NCBI RefSeq assembly: GCF_025290835.2
Contig: NZ_JAOCQD020000001.1
Coordinates: forward strand, 2,232,001-2,296,000
DNA: 64,000 nucleotides
Direction of reading: 5' to 3'
Source of the DNA: Aquabacterium sp. OR-4
Lineage (GTDB): Bacteria > Pseudomonadota > Gammaproteobacteria > Burkholderiales > Burkholderiaceae_C
Of the stretch, positions 8,679-18,640 are shown piece by piece (within the stretch, counting starts at the first letter, position 1; each line of letters starts with the position of its first letter). The notes beneath the pieces are model-generated. The model had not been told where the DNA came from. It saw only the letters and a program-made list of their open reading frames with translations, and did no database searches. Made by a program: the position numbers and the translations under genes.

Positions 8679-10241
8679 ATGTCCGCCCTGCCCGGCCCGA
8701 CGGCCACCATCACCCCGATCCTGCCCGCCGCCAGGGGCTGGCCGCTGCACGATGTGGCCGCCTCGCGCGCGCTCGAGCAGGCGGCCCTGGCCAGCCAGCC
8801 AGCGCATGCGCTGATGCAGCGCGCCGGCCTGGCCGTGGCCCGCCTGGCGCTGGCCATCGCCCCGCATGCCCGCCGCGTGTGGGTGGCCGCTGGCCCGGGC
8901 AACAACGGCGGCGATGGCCTGGTGGCCGCGCTGCACCTGCAGCGCTGGGGCCTGCAGGTGCAGGTCAGCCTGCTGGGCGAGGCCCAGTCCCTGCCCGCCG
9001 ACGCCGCCGATGCCTGGCAGCAGGCGCGCGCGGCTGGCGTGCCGATCAGCACCGACCTGCCGGCGCAGCTCGACGCCGAGCTGTGCATCGACGCCCTGCT
9101 GGGCCTGGGCGCCACGCGCGAGCCCGCGGGCCTGCTGGCCGCCGCGATCCAACGCCTCAACACCCAGCGCGCGCCGGTGCTGGCCGTTGACCTGCCCTCG
9201 GGCCTGTGCGCCAACACCGGCCGCCCGCTGGGCGCCGCAGCGGTGCAGGCACAGCACACGCTGTCGCTGCTGACGCTGAAGCCCGGCCTGTTCACCGGCG
9301 CCGGTCGCGACCATGCCGGGCGGGTGTGGCTGGCCACGCTGGGCATCGATGGCGCAGGCCAGCCTGCCAGCGCCTGGCTGGGCGGCATGCCGCCGACGCT
9401 GCCGCGCCGCCACAGCCAGCACAAGGGCAGCTTTGGCGATGTGATCGTGCTGGGAGGCGCCGCCGGCATGGGCGGCGCCGCGCTGCTGGCCGCGCGCGCG
9501 GCGCTGACCGCCGGCGCCGGCCGGGTATGGGTGGCCCGGCTGGCCGGCGATGCGCTGGCGGTGGATGCCGCGCGGCCCGAGCTGATGCCGCGCGAGCCGG
9601 CCGATCTGCTGCAGCCCGACACCCTGGCCCGAGCCACCGTGGTGTGCGGCTGCGGCGGCGGCGCGCCGGTGCAAGCCGTGCTGCCAGCGGTGCTGGCCCA
9701 CGCCGGCCGCCTGGTGCTGGATGCCGACGCGCTGAACGCCATGGCCGCCGATGCCGGACTGGCCGCGGCCCTGATCGCCCGCCAGCAGCCCACCGTGCTC
9801 ACCCCCCACCCGCTCGAGGCGGCGCGCCTGCTTGGCTGCAGCGCCGCGCAGGTGCAGGCCGACCGGCTGGCCAGCGCCATGCAGCTGGCCGAGCGCCTGC
9901 GCGCCGTGCTGGTGCTGAAGGGCTCGGGCAGCGTGTTGGCCGCGCCAGGGCGGCCGCCATCGATCAACCCGACCGGCAATGCCCGCCTGGGCACCGCCGG
10001 CTCGGGCGATGTGCTTGCCGGCTGGCTGGGCGGCCTGTGGTCACAAGGCGATTCGGCCAGCCTGGATGACGCACTGGCCGCCGCCCGTGCCGCCGTGTGG
10101 TGGCATGGCCGCGCGGCCGAAACCGGCCCGCCGCACCTGCCCCTGAGGGCCGGTGACCTGATCGAGGCCATGGCCGCTGCGGTATCGGCCGCCGCGCCAG
10201 CCGCCAAGCACTCAGAACAAGGCGGGCGGGCCAGCGGGTGA
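8679..10241 (+). CDS. nnrD: Bifunctional NAD(P)H-hydrate epimerase / ADP-dependent NAD(P)H-hydrate dehydratase
   Basis: Metabolite-repair enzyme: the N-terminal YjeF_N domain epimerises R/S forms of hydrated NAD(P)H and the C-terminal ribokinase-like domain dehydrates the S form using ADP. In the 520-residue protein the N-domain shows PGNNGGDGLVAALHL at about 73-87 and IDALLGLG; the C-domain shows TPHPLEAARLLG and the catalytic GTAGSGDVLAGWLGG near the end. ATG 8679 (MSALPGPTATITP) is chosen over the frame start at 8646. Ends convergent with rnr, with a small hairpin between. Both domains look intact. Confidence 0.93.
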   Translation: MSALPGPTATITPILPAARGWPLHDVAASRALEQAALASQPAHALMQRAGLAVARLALAIAPHARRVWVAAGPGNNGGDGLVAALHLQRWGLQVQVSLLGEAQSLPADAADAWQQARAAGVPISTDLPAQLDAELCIDALLGLGATREPAGLLAAAIQRLNTQRAPVLAVDLPSGLCANTGRPLGAAAVQAQHTLSLLTLKPGLFTGAGRDHAGRVWLATLGIDGAGQPASAWLGGMPPTLPRRHSQHKGSFGDVIVLGGAAGMGGAALLAARAALTAGAGRVWVARLAGDALAVDAARPELMPREPADLLQPDTLARATVVCGCGGGAPVQAVLPAVLAHAGRLVLDADALNAMAADAGLAAALIARQQPTVLTPHPLEAARLLGCSAAQVQADRLASAMQLAERLRAVLVLKGSGSVLAAPGRPPSINPTGNARLGTAGSGDVLAGWLGGLWSQGDSASLDDALAAARAAVWWHGRAAETGPPHLPLRAGDLIEAMAAAVSAAAPAAKHSEQGGRASG

Positions 10242-10244
10242 TCC

Positions 10245-10261
10245 CGGGCCTGACCGGCCCG
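10245..10261. terminator. Hairpin between convergent nnrD and rnr
   Basis: CGGGCC-TGACC-GGCCCG is a 6-bp perfect stem in the 26-base gap between two convergent stop codons; no U-tract on either strand. Confidence 0.35.
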
Positions 10262-10267
10262 GCAGGC

Positions 10268-12571
10268 TCAGCGCCGCGTGCGGCTCTTGGTGGCCTTGGC
10301 CGCGCCGGCCGACTTGGCACCGGCCGTGCGCGCCTTCTTGCCGGCCACGCCCTTGGTGCCGGCGCCCTGGCGCGAGGCCAGGGCCTTGCCTCGGGCGGCC
10401 TTGGTCTCGCGGTCGCGCACATGCACCACCTCGAGCTCGTCCACCGCGCTGGCCGGCGCCGGCTTGCGGCCACGGGCCAGCAGGCGGTCGGCCTCTTCGC
10501 CCTCGCGCACCAGGCGGAAGTCGATCTTGCGCGCGTCCAGGTCCACCCGGATCACCTGCACCCGCACCCGTGAGCCCACGGCGTAGCGCACGCCGGTGCG
10601 CTCGCCGCGCAGCTCCTGCTTGACCTCGTCGAAGCGGTAGTACTCGCCGCCCAGCTCGGTGATGTGCACCAGGCCCTCGACATACAGCTCGTCGAGCGTG
10701 ACGAACAGGCCGAAGGTGGTGGCCGCGCTGACCGTGCCGCCGTACTCCTCGCCCAGGTGCTCGCGCATGAAGCGGCACTTGAGCCAGGCCTCGACATCGC
10801 GCGAGGCCTCGTCGGCGCGGCGCTCGTTGGCGCTGCAATGCGCGCCCGCGCCTTCCCACACCTCCATCTCCTGCGCGCTGGCCTGGGTCTTGGCCTTGCC
10901 GCTGGGCTTGGCCGCGGCCTTGGGCGGTGCGCGCCGCGGCGGCTGCGCCGGGTTTTGCACCTCGCCGGTCACCAGGTGGTAGCGCTTGGCCAGCAGCAGG
11001 GCCTTGATCACCCGGTGCACCAGCAGGTCGGGGTAGCGCCGGATCGGGCTGGTGAAGTGGGTGTAGGCCTCGTAAGCCAGGCCGAAGTGGCCCGAGTTGC
11101 TGGCGGTGTAGATGGCCTGCTGCATCGCACGCAGCAGCATCGCGTGGATCTGCGCCGCATCCACCCGGTCCTTGGTGGCCTGGGCGATGGCCTGCAGCTC
11201 GGCCGGCGTGGGCTCGTCGCTGAGCGACACGCCGATGCCCAGGCCGCGCAGGTAGGCCTGCAGCGACACCCGCTTCTCGGGCGTCGGGCCCTCGTGCACC
11301 CGGTACAGCGCCGGATGGGCGTGGCGCTCGATGAAATCGGCCGCGCAGACATTGGCCGCCAGCATCGATTCCTCGATCAGGCGGTGGGCGTCGGTGCGGG
11401 TGCGCGGCACGATCTTCTCGATGCGGCCGTTGTCGTCGCAGACGATCTGCGTCTCGGTGGTTTCGAAGTCGATCGCGCCGCGCGTGCCGCGTTGCTTGAG
11501 CAGCGCGCGGTAGACCTCGTGCAGGTGCAGCAGATGCGGCACCAGATCCTTGCGGCGCTGGGCCTCGACGCCGCGGGTATTGCCCAGCACCGCCGCCACC
11601 TCGGTGTAGGTGAGGCGGGCATGCGAGCAGATCACCGCCGGGTAGAACTGGTAGGCATCGATCTCGCCGTCCTCGCGCACGAGCATGTCGCAGACCATGG
11701 CCAGGCGCCCCACATCGGGGTTGAGCGAGCACAGGCCGTTGGACAGCTTCTCCGGCAGCATCGGGATCACCCGCCGCGGAAAGTACACCGAGGTGGCGCG
11801 CTCGTAGGCATCGTCGTCGATCGGCTCGCCCGGCTTGACGTAGTGGCTCACGTCGGCAATCGCCACGATCAGACGCCAGCCGCTGAAGGCCGTCTTGCCG
11901 CGACCGCGCTTGAGCGGCTCGCAGTACACCGCATCGTCGAAGTCGCGCGCGTCCTCACCGTCGATGGTGACCAGCGGCACGTCGGTCAGGTCGATGCGGT
12001 GCTTCTGGTCGGCCGGGCGGATGCGGTCGGGCAGTTGTGCCGCCTGGGCCAGCGTCTCGGCGGCAAAACGGTGCGGCACCTCGTACTTGCGCACCGCGAT
12101 CTCGATCTCCATGCCCGGGTCGTCGATCTCGCCCAGCACCTCGGTGATGCGGCCCACCGGCTGCGAATACATCGACGGCGGCTCGGTCAGTTCCACCGCC
12201 ACCACCTGGCCCACCGCGGCATTGGCCGTGGCGTTCTTGGGAATCAGGATGTCCTGGCCGTAGCGGCGATCCTCAGGCGCCACCAGCCAGGTGCCGTTCT
12301 CGTGCAGCAGCCGGCCGATGATCGGCGACTTGCGGCGCTCCACGATCTCGAGCACCCGGCCCTCGGGGCGACCCTTGCGGTCGTAGCGCACCACACGCAC
12401 GCGGATGCGGTCGCGGTGCAGCACGGCGCGCATTTCCTGCGGCGCCAGATAGATGTCGGGCGCGCCATCGTCGCGGCGCAAGAAGCCGTGGCCATCGCGG
12501 TGACCCAGCACCGTGCCCTCGACCTCGCTCATTAAAGCCGTACTAAAATTGTGGTTATTTGTGTTCTGCAT
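10268..12571 (-). CDS. rnr: Ribonuclease R
   Basis: Processive 3'-5' exoribonuclease of the RNB family, acting on structured RNA and in quality control. Visible parts of the 767 residues: cold-shock/OB domain from about residue 14 (MSEVEGTVLGHRDGHGFL), the RNB catalytic segment DGEDARDFDDAVYCE, FTSPIRRYPDLLVHR, an S1 domain near residues 650-710, and a basic Lys/Arg/Ala-rich tail. The N-terminal helix-turn-helix domain of E. coli RNase R is missing. A Pro/Ala/Lys-rich insertion of about 40 residues follows the FTSPIRRYPD region. The start is ambiguous between ATG 12571 and ATG 12532; neither has a clear ribosome site. Divergent from tRNA-Leu, whose promoter overlaps the 5' end. Confidence 0.94.
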   Translation of the reverse strand: MQNTNNHNFSTALMSEVEGTVLGHRDGHGFLRRDDGAPDIYLAPQEMRAVLHRDRIRVRVVRYDRKGRPEGRVLEIVERRKSPIIGRLLHENGTWLVAPEDRRYGQDILIPKNATANAAVGQVVAVELTEPPSMYSQPVGRITEVLGEIDDPGMEIEIAVRKYEVPHRFAAETLAQAAQLPDRIRPADQKHRIDLTDVPLVTIDGEDARDFDDAVYCEPLKRGRGKTAFSGWRLIVAIADVSHYVKPGEPIDDDAYERATSVYFPRRVIPMLPEKLSNGLCSLNPDVGRLAMVCDMLVREDGEIDAYQFYPAVICSHARLTYTEVAAVLGNTRGVEAQRRKDLVPHLLHLHEVYRALLKQRGTRGAIDFETTETQIVCDDNGRIEKIVPRTRTDAHRLIEESMLAANVCAADFIERHAHPALYRVHEGPTPEKRVSLQAYLRGLGIGVSLSDEPTPAELQAIAQATKDRVDAAQIHAMLLRAMQQAIYTASNSGHFGLAYEAYTHFTSPIRRYPDLLVHRVIKALLLAKRYHLVTGEVQNPAQPPRRAPPKAAAKPSGKAKTQASAQEMEVWEGAGAHCSANERRADEASRDVEAWLKCRFMREHLGEEYGGTVSAATTFGLFVTLDELYVEGLVHITELGGEYYRFDEVKQELRGERTGVRYAVGSRVRVQVIRVDLDARKIDFRLVREGEEADRLLARGRKPAPASAVDELEVVHVRDRETKAARGKALASRQGAGTKGVAGKKARTAGAKSAGAAKATKSRTRR

Positions 12572-12588
12572 GAATTCGTAGCTATACT
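12559..12588 (+). promoter_or_regulatory. Promoter of tRNA-Leu(CAG)
   Basis: TTGTGT (12559-12564), 18-base spacer, TATACT (12583-12588), 28 bases before the tRNA. It overlaps the first codons of rnr on the other strand, so the two may interfere. Confidence 0.5.
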
Positions 12589-12616
12589 GCTAGCTTCAGT
12601 AGTTGATGACCTGAAA

Positions 12617-12701
<85 letters not shown>

Positions 12702-12710
12702 ACACCAGCA

Positions 12711-12745
12711 AACAGCCAGCACGCAAGTGCTGGCTGTTTTGCTTT
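12711..12745 (+). terminator. Intrinsic terminator after tRNA-Leu(CAG)
   Basis: AACAGCCAGCAC-GCAA-GTGCTGGCTGTT: perfect 12-bp stem with a GCAA tetraloop, followed by TTGCTTT, 10 bases past the tRNA end. Confidence 0.9.
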
Positions 12746-12831
12746 GGGCTTTCGAAACGTCAAGAAAAAGGCCGCGAGATGCGGCAACGGGTTTGGCAAG
12801 GCGTGCATCGCGGTGCCAGACACCCACCCCG

Positions 12832-12851
12832 CGATGCCGTCTCCGGCATCG
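12832..12851 (-). terminator. Hairpin downstream of the phosphoribosyltransferase gene
   Basis: CGATGCCG paired with CGGCATCG, loop of 4, 26 bases past the stop at 12877 read leftward; no U-tract, so only a candidate terminator. Confidence 0.4.
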
Positions 12852-12876
12852 GCCAGTGGGGCCGGCACGCGATCGG

Positions 12877-13398
12877 TCAAATCGCCAGCTTCTTGGCCAG
12901 GCCTTCGGGACGCAACTCGTCGTACTCCTCGAAGGGCTGATGGATCCACGGACTCGTCGGCAGCATGTCCACATGGTAGTCGGGCATGTAGCTCGACACG
13001 CCCTTCACCCAGATCACCGCGCTGCGCAGCTCGCTGATCGCCGGCACGCCACGCAGGCGTTCGACCACCGCCTTGAGCGTGACGCCCGAGTCGGACAGGT
13101 CGTCAACCAGCAGCACGCGGCCGGCCAGTTCGCCCTTGGGCATGGTGATGTACTTGGCCATGTCCAGCCGGCCCTGGATGGTGCCGGCCTCGGCCCGGTA
13201 GCTGCTGGTGCTCATGATGGCCAGCGGCTTGTCGAACACCCGCGACAGCACATCGCCCGGGCGCATGCCGCCGCGCGCCAGGCACAGGATCTGGTCGAAC
13301 TCCCAACCCGAGTGCGCCACCTTGAGCGCCAGGCGCTCGATCAGCAGGTGGTACTCGTCCCAACTCACATACAGGTGCTTGCCGTCATCGGTGAGCAT
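12877..13398 (-). CDS. Purine-type phosphoribosyltransferase
   Basis: Type I phosphoribosyltransferase, probably salvaging a purine base (hypoxanthine, guanine or xanthine) with PRPP. The 173-residue product has the PRPP-binding motif RVLLVDDLSDSGVTL at about residues 94-108, preceded by LCLARGGMRPGDVLS, the flexible-loop region. It lies just downstream of purA (54-base gap), which supports a purine role, but the base specificity cannot be read. Ends before a hairpin and faces the tRNA-Leu terminator. Confidence 0.85.
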   Translation of the reverse strand: MLTDDGKHLYVSWDEYHLLIERLALKVAHSGWEFDQILCLARGGMRPGDVLSRVFDKPLAIMSTSSYRAEAGTIQGRLDMAKYITMPKGELAGRVLLVDDLSDSGVTLKAVVERLRGVPAISELRSAVIWVKGVSSYMPDYHVDMLPTSPWIHQPFEEYDELRPEGLAKKLAI

Positions 13399-13452
13399 GC
13401 GTTCTCCTCGTGATGTTCTTGAATGATGCGTCGGCGCCGTGGCTGCCGCCGA

Positions 13453-14838
<1,386 letters not shown>

Positions 14839-16014
14839 TTACAGCGCACGCAGCGTCCAGGTCTTGCCAGCCGGGCCGTCGGCGGCCACCAGCTCGCGGT
14901 CGCAGTCGAACTCCTGGCCTTCGTGCTCATGGCCGGGCAGGATGCAGACCACGGTCTCGCCCTCGCTGCGCAGGCGGCGCACCGCCTGGCGCAGGGCCTG
15001 GTCTTCGCTCCAGGGCGCGCGGATGGCGCGGCGCTGCGGCGGCACCGGCGCGCAGGCCACCAGCACCTTCAGGTCGGCGGAGAAACCCACCGCCGGCCGG
15101 TTGCGGCCGAACACCGCGCCCACCTCGTCGTAGCGGCCACCGCGCAGCAGTGCATCGGCCGCACCGGGCGCATAGACCGCAAAGCGGGTGCCCGAGTAGT
15201 AGCTGTAGCCACCCATGTCGGACAGGTCGAAACCCACCCGCACATCGGGATGCACGCGCGCCAGATGGCTGGCCAGCCAGGCCAGATCGTCCAGCGCCGC
15301 ATGGATCATCGGCCGCGCCGGCAGGCGCTCGCGCGCCGCAGCCAGCGTGGCCCCATCACCGTAGAGCAGCGGCAGCGCCAGCAGGCCGCTGCGGGCCTCG
15401 GCCGGAAAACCGGCCGCCAACGCCTCGAGGCGGGCGCTGTTCTTGGCGGCCAGCGCGGCGATCACCTCGCCCAGCGCCGCGGCATCCAGCGCCACGCCAT
15501 CCAGCACGCCACGCACCAGGCGGGCATCGGCCAGGTCGATCACCAGATCACCCAGGCCGGCGGCGCGCAGACCGTCCAGCGCAAGATCCATCACCTCGAG
15601 ATCGGCCTCGAGCCCGGCGTGGCCGTAGATCTCGGCGCCAAACTGCAGCGGCTCGCGCGTGGCCAGCGGCCCCTGTGGCCGCGTGTGCAGCACCGGGCCG
15701 CAGTAGGCCAGCCGGGTGACGCCGGCGCGGTTGAGCAGGTGTGCGTCGATGCGCGCCACCTGCGGCGTGCTGTCGGCGCGCACACCGAGGGTGCGGCCGC
15801 TCAATTGATCGACCAGCTTGAAGGTGCGCAGATCCAGCTCATGCCCGGTGCCGCTGAGCAGCGAATCCAGGTGCTCGAGCAGCGGCGGCATGACCAGCTC
15901 GAAGCCGTAGCCACGCGCCATGTCCAGCAGGCCACGACGCAGTTCTTCGAGGCGCCGCGCCTGCGCAGGCAGCACGTCGGCAATGTGCTCGGGCAGCAGC
16001 CAAGCAGAAGACAT
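14839..16014 (-). CDS. hisZ: ATP phosphoribosyltransferase regulatory subunit
   Basis: Histidyl-tRNA-synthetase paralogue lacking aminoacylation, needed with short-form HisG for the first step of histidine synthesis. The 391-residue protein starts [20 protein letters not shown] and shows the class II aaRS core with [23 protein letters not shown] and [13 protein letters not shown] segments. It is distinct from the true hisS at 23.6 kb (447 residues). ATG 16014 was chosen because HisZ proteins begin at the LPE/D motif; two earlier in-frame ATGs (16044, 16083) are possible. hisG is not in the window. Confidence 0.92.
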   Translation of the reverse strand: MSSAWLLPEHIADVLPAQARRLEELRRGLLDMARGYGFELVMPPLLEHLDSLLSGTGHELDLRTFKLVDQLSGRTLGVRADSTPQVARIDAHLLNRAGVTRLAYCGPVLHTRPQGPLATREPLQFGAEIYGHAGLEADLEVMDLALDGLRAAGLGDLVIDLADARLVRGVLDGVALDAAALGEVIAALAAKNSARLEALAAGFPAEARSGLLALPLLYGDGATLAAARERLPARPMIHAALDDLAWLASHLARVHPDVRVGFDLSDMGGYSYYSGTRFAVYAPGAADALLRGGRYDEVGAVFGRNRPAVGFSADLKVLVACAPVPPQRRAIRAPWSEDQALRQAVRRLRSEGETVVCILPGHEHEGQEFDCDRELVAADGPAGKTWTLRAL

Positions 16015-16125
16015 TTGAAAACCCGGGGGGGTTGAAAACGGCATTGTACCGGCGCGGCATGCCGGCACGGTGGCCTGCGACACGCATCAAAGGCCGCCGG
16101 CCGGCGCACCGCCGGCCCGTGCGGC

Positions 16126-16311
16126 TCAATGCCAGAGGCTCAGCAGCAGCAGGCCCAGCAGCATGCTGGCCAGGCCGATGAAGCGCAGCTGACCGTCACT
16201 GAGGGCCAGCGCGCGGGCGAACACCTCGCGCCAACGGCGCGGGCTCAGAAAGGGCAGCAGGCCTTCGATCACCAGCATCAGCGCCAGTGCGCCGAGCAGC
16301 AGATCCGCCAT
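16126..16311 (-). CDS. DUF2065 small membrane protein (YjeT-like)
   Basis: 61-residue protein with two hydrophobic helices separated by a short basic loop (SPRRWREVFARALAL) and ending LLLLSLWH, the pattern of the DUF2065/YjeT family, which is found between hflC and hisZ or purA in many betaproteobacteria. Function unknown; presumably in the inner membrane. 22 bases after hflC, 111 before hisZ, so likely in the hfl transcript. Confidence 0.88.
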   Translation of the reverse strand: MADLLLGALALMLVIEGLLPFLSPRRWREVFARALALSDGQLRFIGLASMLLGLLLLSLWH

Positions 16312-16333
16312 CGTGGCCGCCCGCTGAACCGTG

Positions 16334-17239
16334 TCAGTTCTTGCCGCGGGCCGGGGCTGCCGGGGCCGCAGCGCTGCCGCTGCCCTGCATGGCCTTGAAG
16401 AAGTCGGCCGAGGGGTCGACCACCATCACGTCCGACTTGTTGCGGAAGCTGGCGCGGTAGGCCTCGAGGCTGCGGTAGAACTTGGCAAAGGACGGATCGC
16501 GGCCAAAGGCGTCGGCATACATCGCGCTGGCCTTGGCATCGCCCTCACCCTTGATCTTCTGGGCGTCGCGGTAGGCCTCGGCAATGATCACTTCGCGCTG
16601 CTTCTCGGCCTCGGCGCGGATCTTGTCGGCTTCTGCCTGGCCCTGCGAACGCAACTCGTTGGCCACCTGCTTGCGCTCGGATTCCATGCGCTTGTAGACG
16701 GCATCGGTGATGTCGGCCACAAAGTCCACGCGCTTGATGCGCACATCGACGATCTCGATGCCGAAGGCCTTGGCCTCGTCCTCGAGCCGCTTGCGCACGT
16801 CCTGCATCACCTTGTCGCGCTCGGCGGCGAGCACGCCACGCACGGTGCGGCGGGTGATCTCCTCGTTGAACGCGGCCTGCACCACCGGGCTCAACCGGCC
16901 TTCGAGGTTGCGGATGTCGACGCCATTGTTGCGGATGAACTGGCGCGGCTCGGAGATGCGCCACTTCACCAGCCAGTCGATCACCAGGCTCTTCTTCTCG
17001 GCGGTGAAGATCGGCCGGGTCTCGGGGCTGTCCAGCGTCTGGATGCGCTTGTCGAGAAACACGACGTTCTGGAACGGCGGCGGCAGCTTGACCTTGAGGC
17101 CCGGCTCGCTGATGACTTCCTTGATCTCACCCAGCGCGTACACCACCGCCAGCTGGCGCTGGTCGACGACGAAGAGCGTGGAAGCCAGCAGCATCACCAC
17201 CAGCAGGGCCGAAGCCACGTAGAGTCCGATTCGATTCAT
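16334..17239 (-). CDS. hflC: HflC, FtsH protease modulator (SPFH/prohibitin family)
   Basis: Forms with HflK a large periplasm-facing complex around the FtsH protease. The 301-residue protein has an N-terminal signal-anchor (YVASALLVVMLLASTLFVV), a PHB/SPFH domain, and a coiled-coil stretch rich in Glu/Lys/Ala at about 160-235 (SERKQVANELRSQGQAEADK). The C-terminal tail is Ala/Pro-rich. It follows hflK by 24 bases. Confidence 0.97.
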   Translation of the reverse strand: MNRIGLYVASALLVVMLLASTLFVVDQRQLAVVYALGEIKEVISEPGLKVKLPPPFQNVVFLDKRIQTLDSPETRPIFTAEKKSLVIDWLVKWRISEPRQFIRNNGVDIRNLEGRLSPVVQAAFNEEITRRTVRGVLAAERDKVMQDVRKRLEDEAKAFGIEIVDVRIKRVDFVADITDAVYKRMESERKQVANELRSQGQAEADKIRAEAEKQREVIIAEAYRDAQKIKGEGDAKASAMYADAFGRDPSFAKFYRSLEAYRASFRNKSDVMVVDPSADFFKAMQGSGSAAAPAAPARGKN

Positions 17240-17263
17240 GGTCTGAGTCGTCCAGCGCGTGGT

Positions 17264-18640
17264 TCAGCGGCCGTCGCGGTCGCGGCTGCGGCTGCCGTCG
17301 CGCGAACGCGAGTCGGCGGCGGCGGCGCCCGAGGCCGAACCCGCGTCATTGTTCTGCGCCGCGGCCGGCACCGACTGCGGCACCACCTGCACCGTGCCGG
17401 TGGGCGCCGAGGCGCCGGAGGGCTGCAGCAGCTTGTCGAGCGGCAGGTACAGCAGGTTCGAGCCGCTGCGGCTGTCGACCATGACCTTGGTGACGCTGCT
17501 GTAGACCTGCTGCATGGTGTCGACGTACAGCCGGTCGCGGGTCACGGCAGGCGCCTTCTGGTACTCGGTGAGCACGGCGCGGAAGCGTTGCGCATCACCC
17601 TCGGCCTGCGCCACCACGCGCTGCGCGTAGCCTTCGGATTCTTCCTTCAGGCGCGCCGCCGTGCCGCGGGCCTTGGGCACCACGTCGCTGGCATAGGCCT
17701 GGCCTTCGTTCTTGTAGCGGTCGCGGTCGGCGCCGGCCTTCACCGCGTCGTTGAACGCCGCCTGCACCTGCTCGGGCACCTGCACGTTCTGCACGTTCAC
17801 CGCCACGATCAGGATGCCCGCGCCCAGGCGGTCGACCTGGTTCTGGATCGACTTGGCCAGGTCGGTGGCGATGGCGTCGCGCTGCTCGTAGAGCACCGAG
17901 TCGACCTTGCTCTTGCCGACGATCTCGCGCACGGCCGATTCGCTGGCCTGCTCGACGGCCAGATCGGGGTCGCGGTTGTTGAACAGGTAGCCCTTGGCAT
18001 CCTTCAGCCGGAACTGCACGGTGAAGCGGATGTCGACGATGTTCTCGTCCATCGTCAGCATCGACGAGTCACGCAGGCCGGTGGTCTGGGCCACGCTGTT
18101 GCGGCCCACTTCCACCGAGCGCAGCTGCGTCACGCCCACCGTCTCGTGGGCCTGGAACGGAAACGGAAAGCGCCAGTGGAAACCGGCATCCACCGTCTGC
18201 GCATAGCGCCCGAAGGTGGTGATGATGGCCTGCTGGCCTTCCTGCACGATGAAGAAGCCGCTGCCGGCCCACACCACGGCCACCACCAGCGCGATCAGGC
18301 CCACGCCGATGCCGGCGCTTTTCATGTCGGGCTGGAACGAGGGGCCACCGCCGCCATCGGGGTCTTGCTGGTCACGGCGCGGCGGCTGGCCATTGCCGCC
18401 GCCCTTGCCGTTGAACAGACCCGACAGCTTGCGGTTGAAGTCGCGCCACAGCTCGTCGAGATCCGGCGGGCCGTCGTTGCGGCCGTTGGCCATCTGCAGC
18501 GGTGCGGCGGCGTCCGGGCGGCGTTGCCACAGCGCGCTGACCAGCGCCTGCCCGGCAACGGCCACGGCGCCCAGGCGCCCACGGAAGCCAGCCACGCCGA
18601 AGTGGCGCGACGAGGTGGAAGAAGATGCGTGCATGCTCAT
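17264..18640 (-). CDS. hflK: HflK, FtsH protease modulator
   Basis: Partner of HflC. The 458-residue protein has an N-terminal Gly/Pro-rich cytoplasmic region, a transmembrane helix (GVGLIALVVAVVWAGSGFFI at about 134-153), an SPFH domain containing the RNSVAQTTGLRDSSMLTMDE segment, and a coiled coil. The C-terminus ends in a Ser/Arg/Asp-rich low-complexity tail (SRSRDGSRSRDRDGR). The ATG at 18640 overlaps the hflX stop as ATGA; a second ATG at 18634 is possible. Confidence 0.97.
   Translation of the reverse strand: MSMHASSSTSSRHFGVAGFRGRLGAVAVAGQALVSALWQRRPDAAAPLQMANGRNDGPPDLDELWRDFNRKLSGLFNGKGGGNGQPPRRDQQDPDGGGGPSFQPDMKSAGIGVGLIALVVAVVWAGSGFFIVQEGQQAIITTFGRYAQTVDAGFHWRFPFPFQAHETVGVTQLRSVEVGRNSVAQTTGLRDSSMLTMDENIVDIRFTVQFRLKDAKGYLFNNRDPDLAVEQASESAVREIVGKSKVDSVLYEQRDAIATDLAKSIQNQVDRLGAGILIVAVNVQNVQVPEQVQAAFNDAVKAGADRDRYKNEGQAYASDVVPKARGTAARLKEESEGYAQRVVAQAEGDAQRFRAVLTEYQKAPAVTRDRLYVDTMQQVYSSVTKVMVDSRSGSNLLYLPLDKLLQPSGASAPTGTVQVVPQSVPAAAQNNDAGSASGAAAADSRSRDGSRSRDRDGR

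Noticed and set aside
5741..10207. A 1488-codon open frame on the minus strand over the amidase, dadA and nnrD
   Set aside because: It is antisense to three clear genes, rich in Arg/Ala/His/Gln, and has no domain. GC-rich codon usage gives such frames; the plus-strand genes have full motifs.
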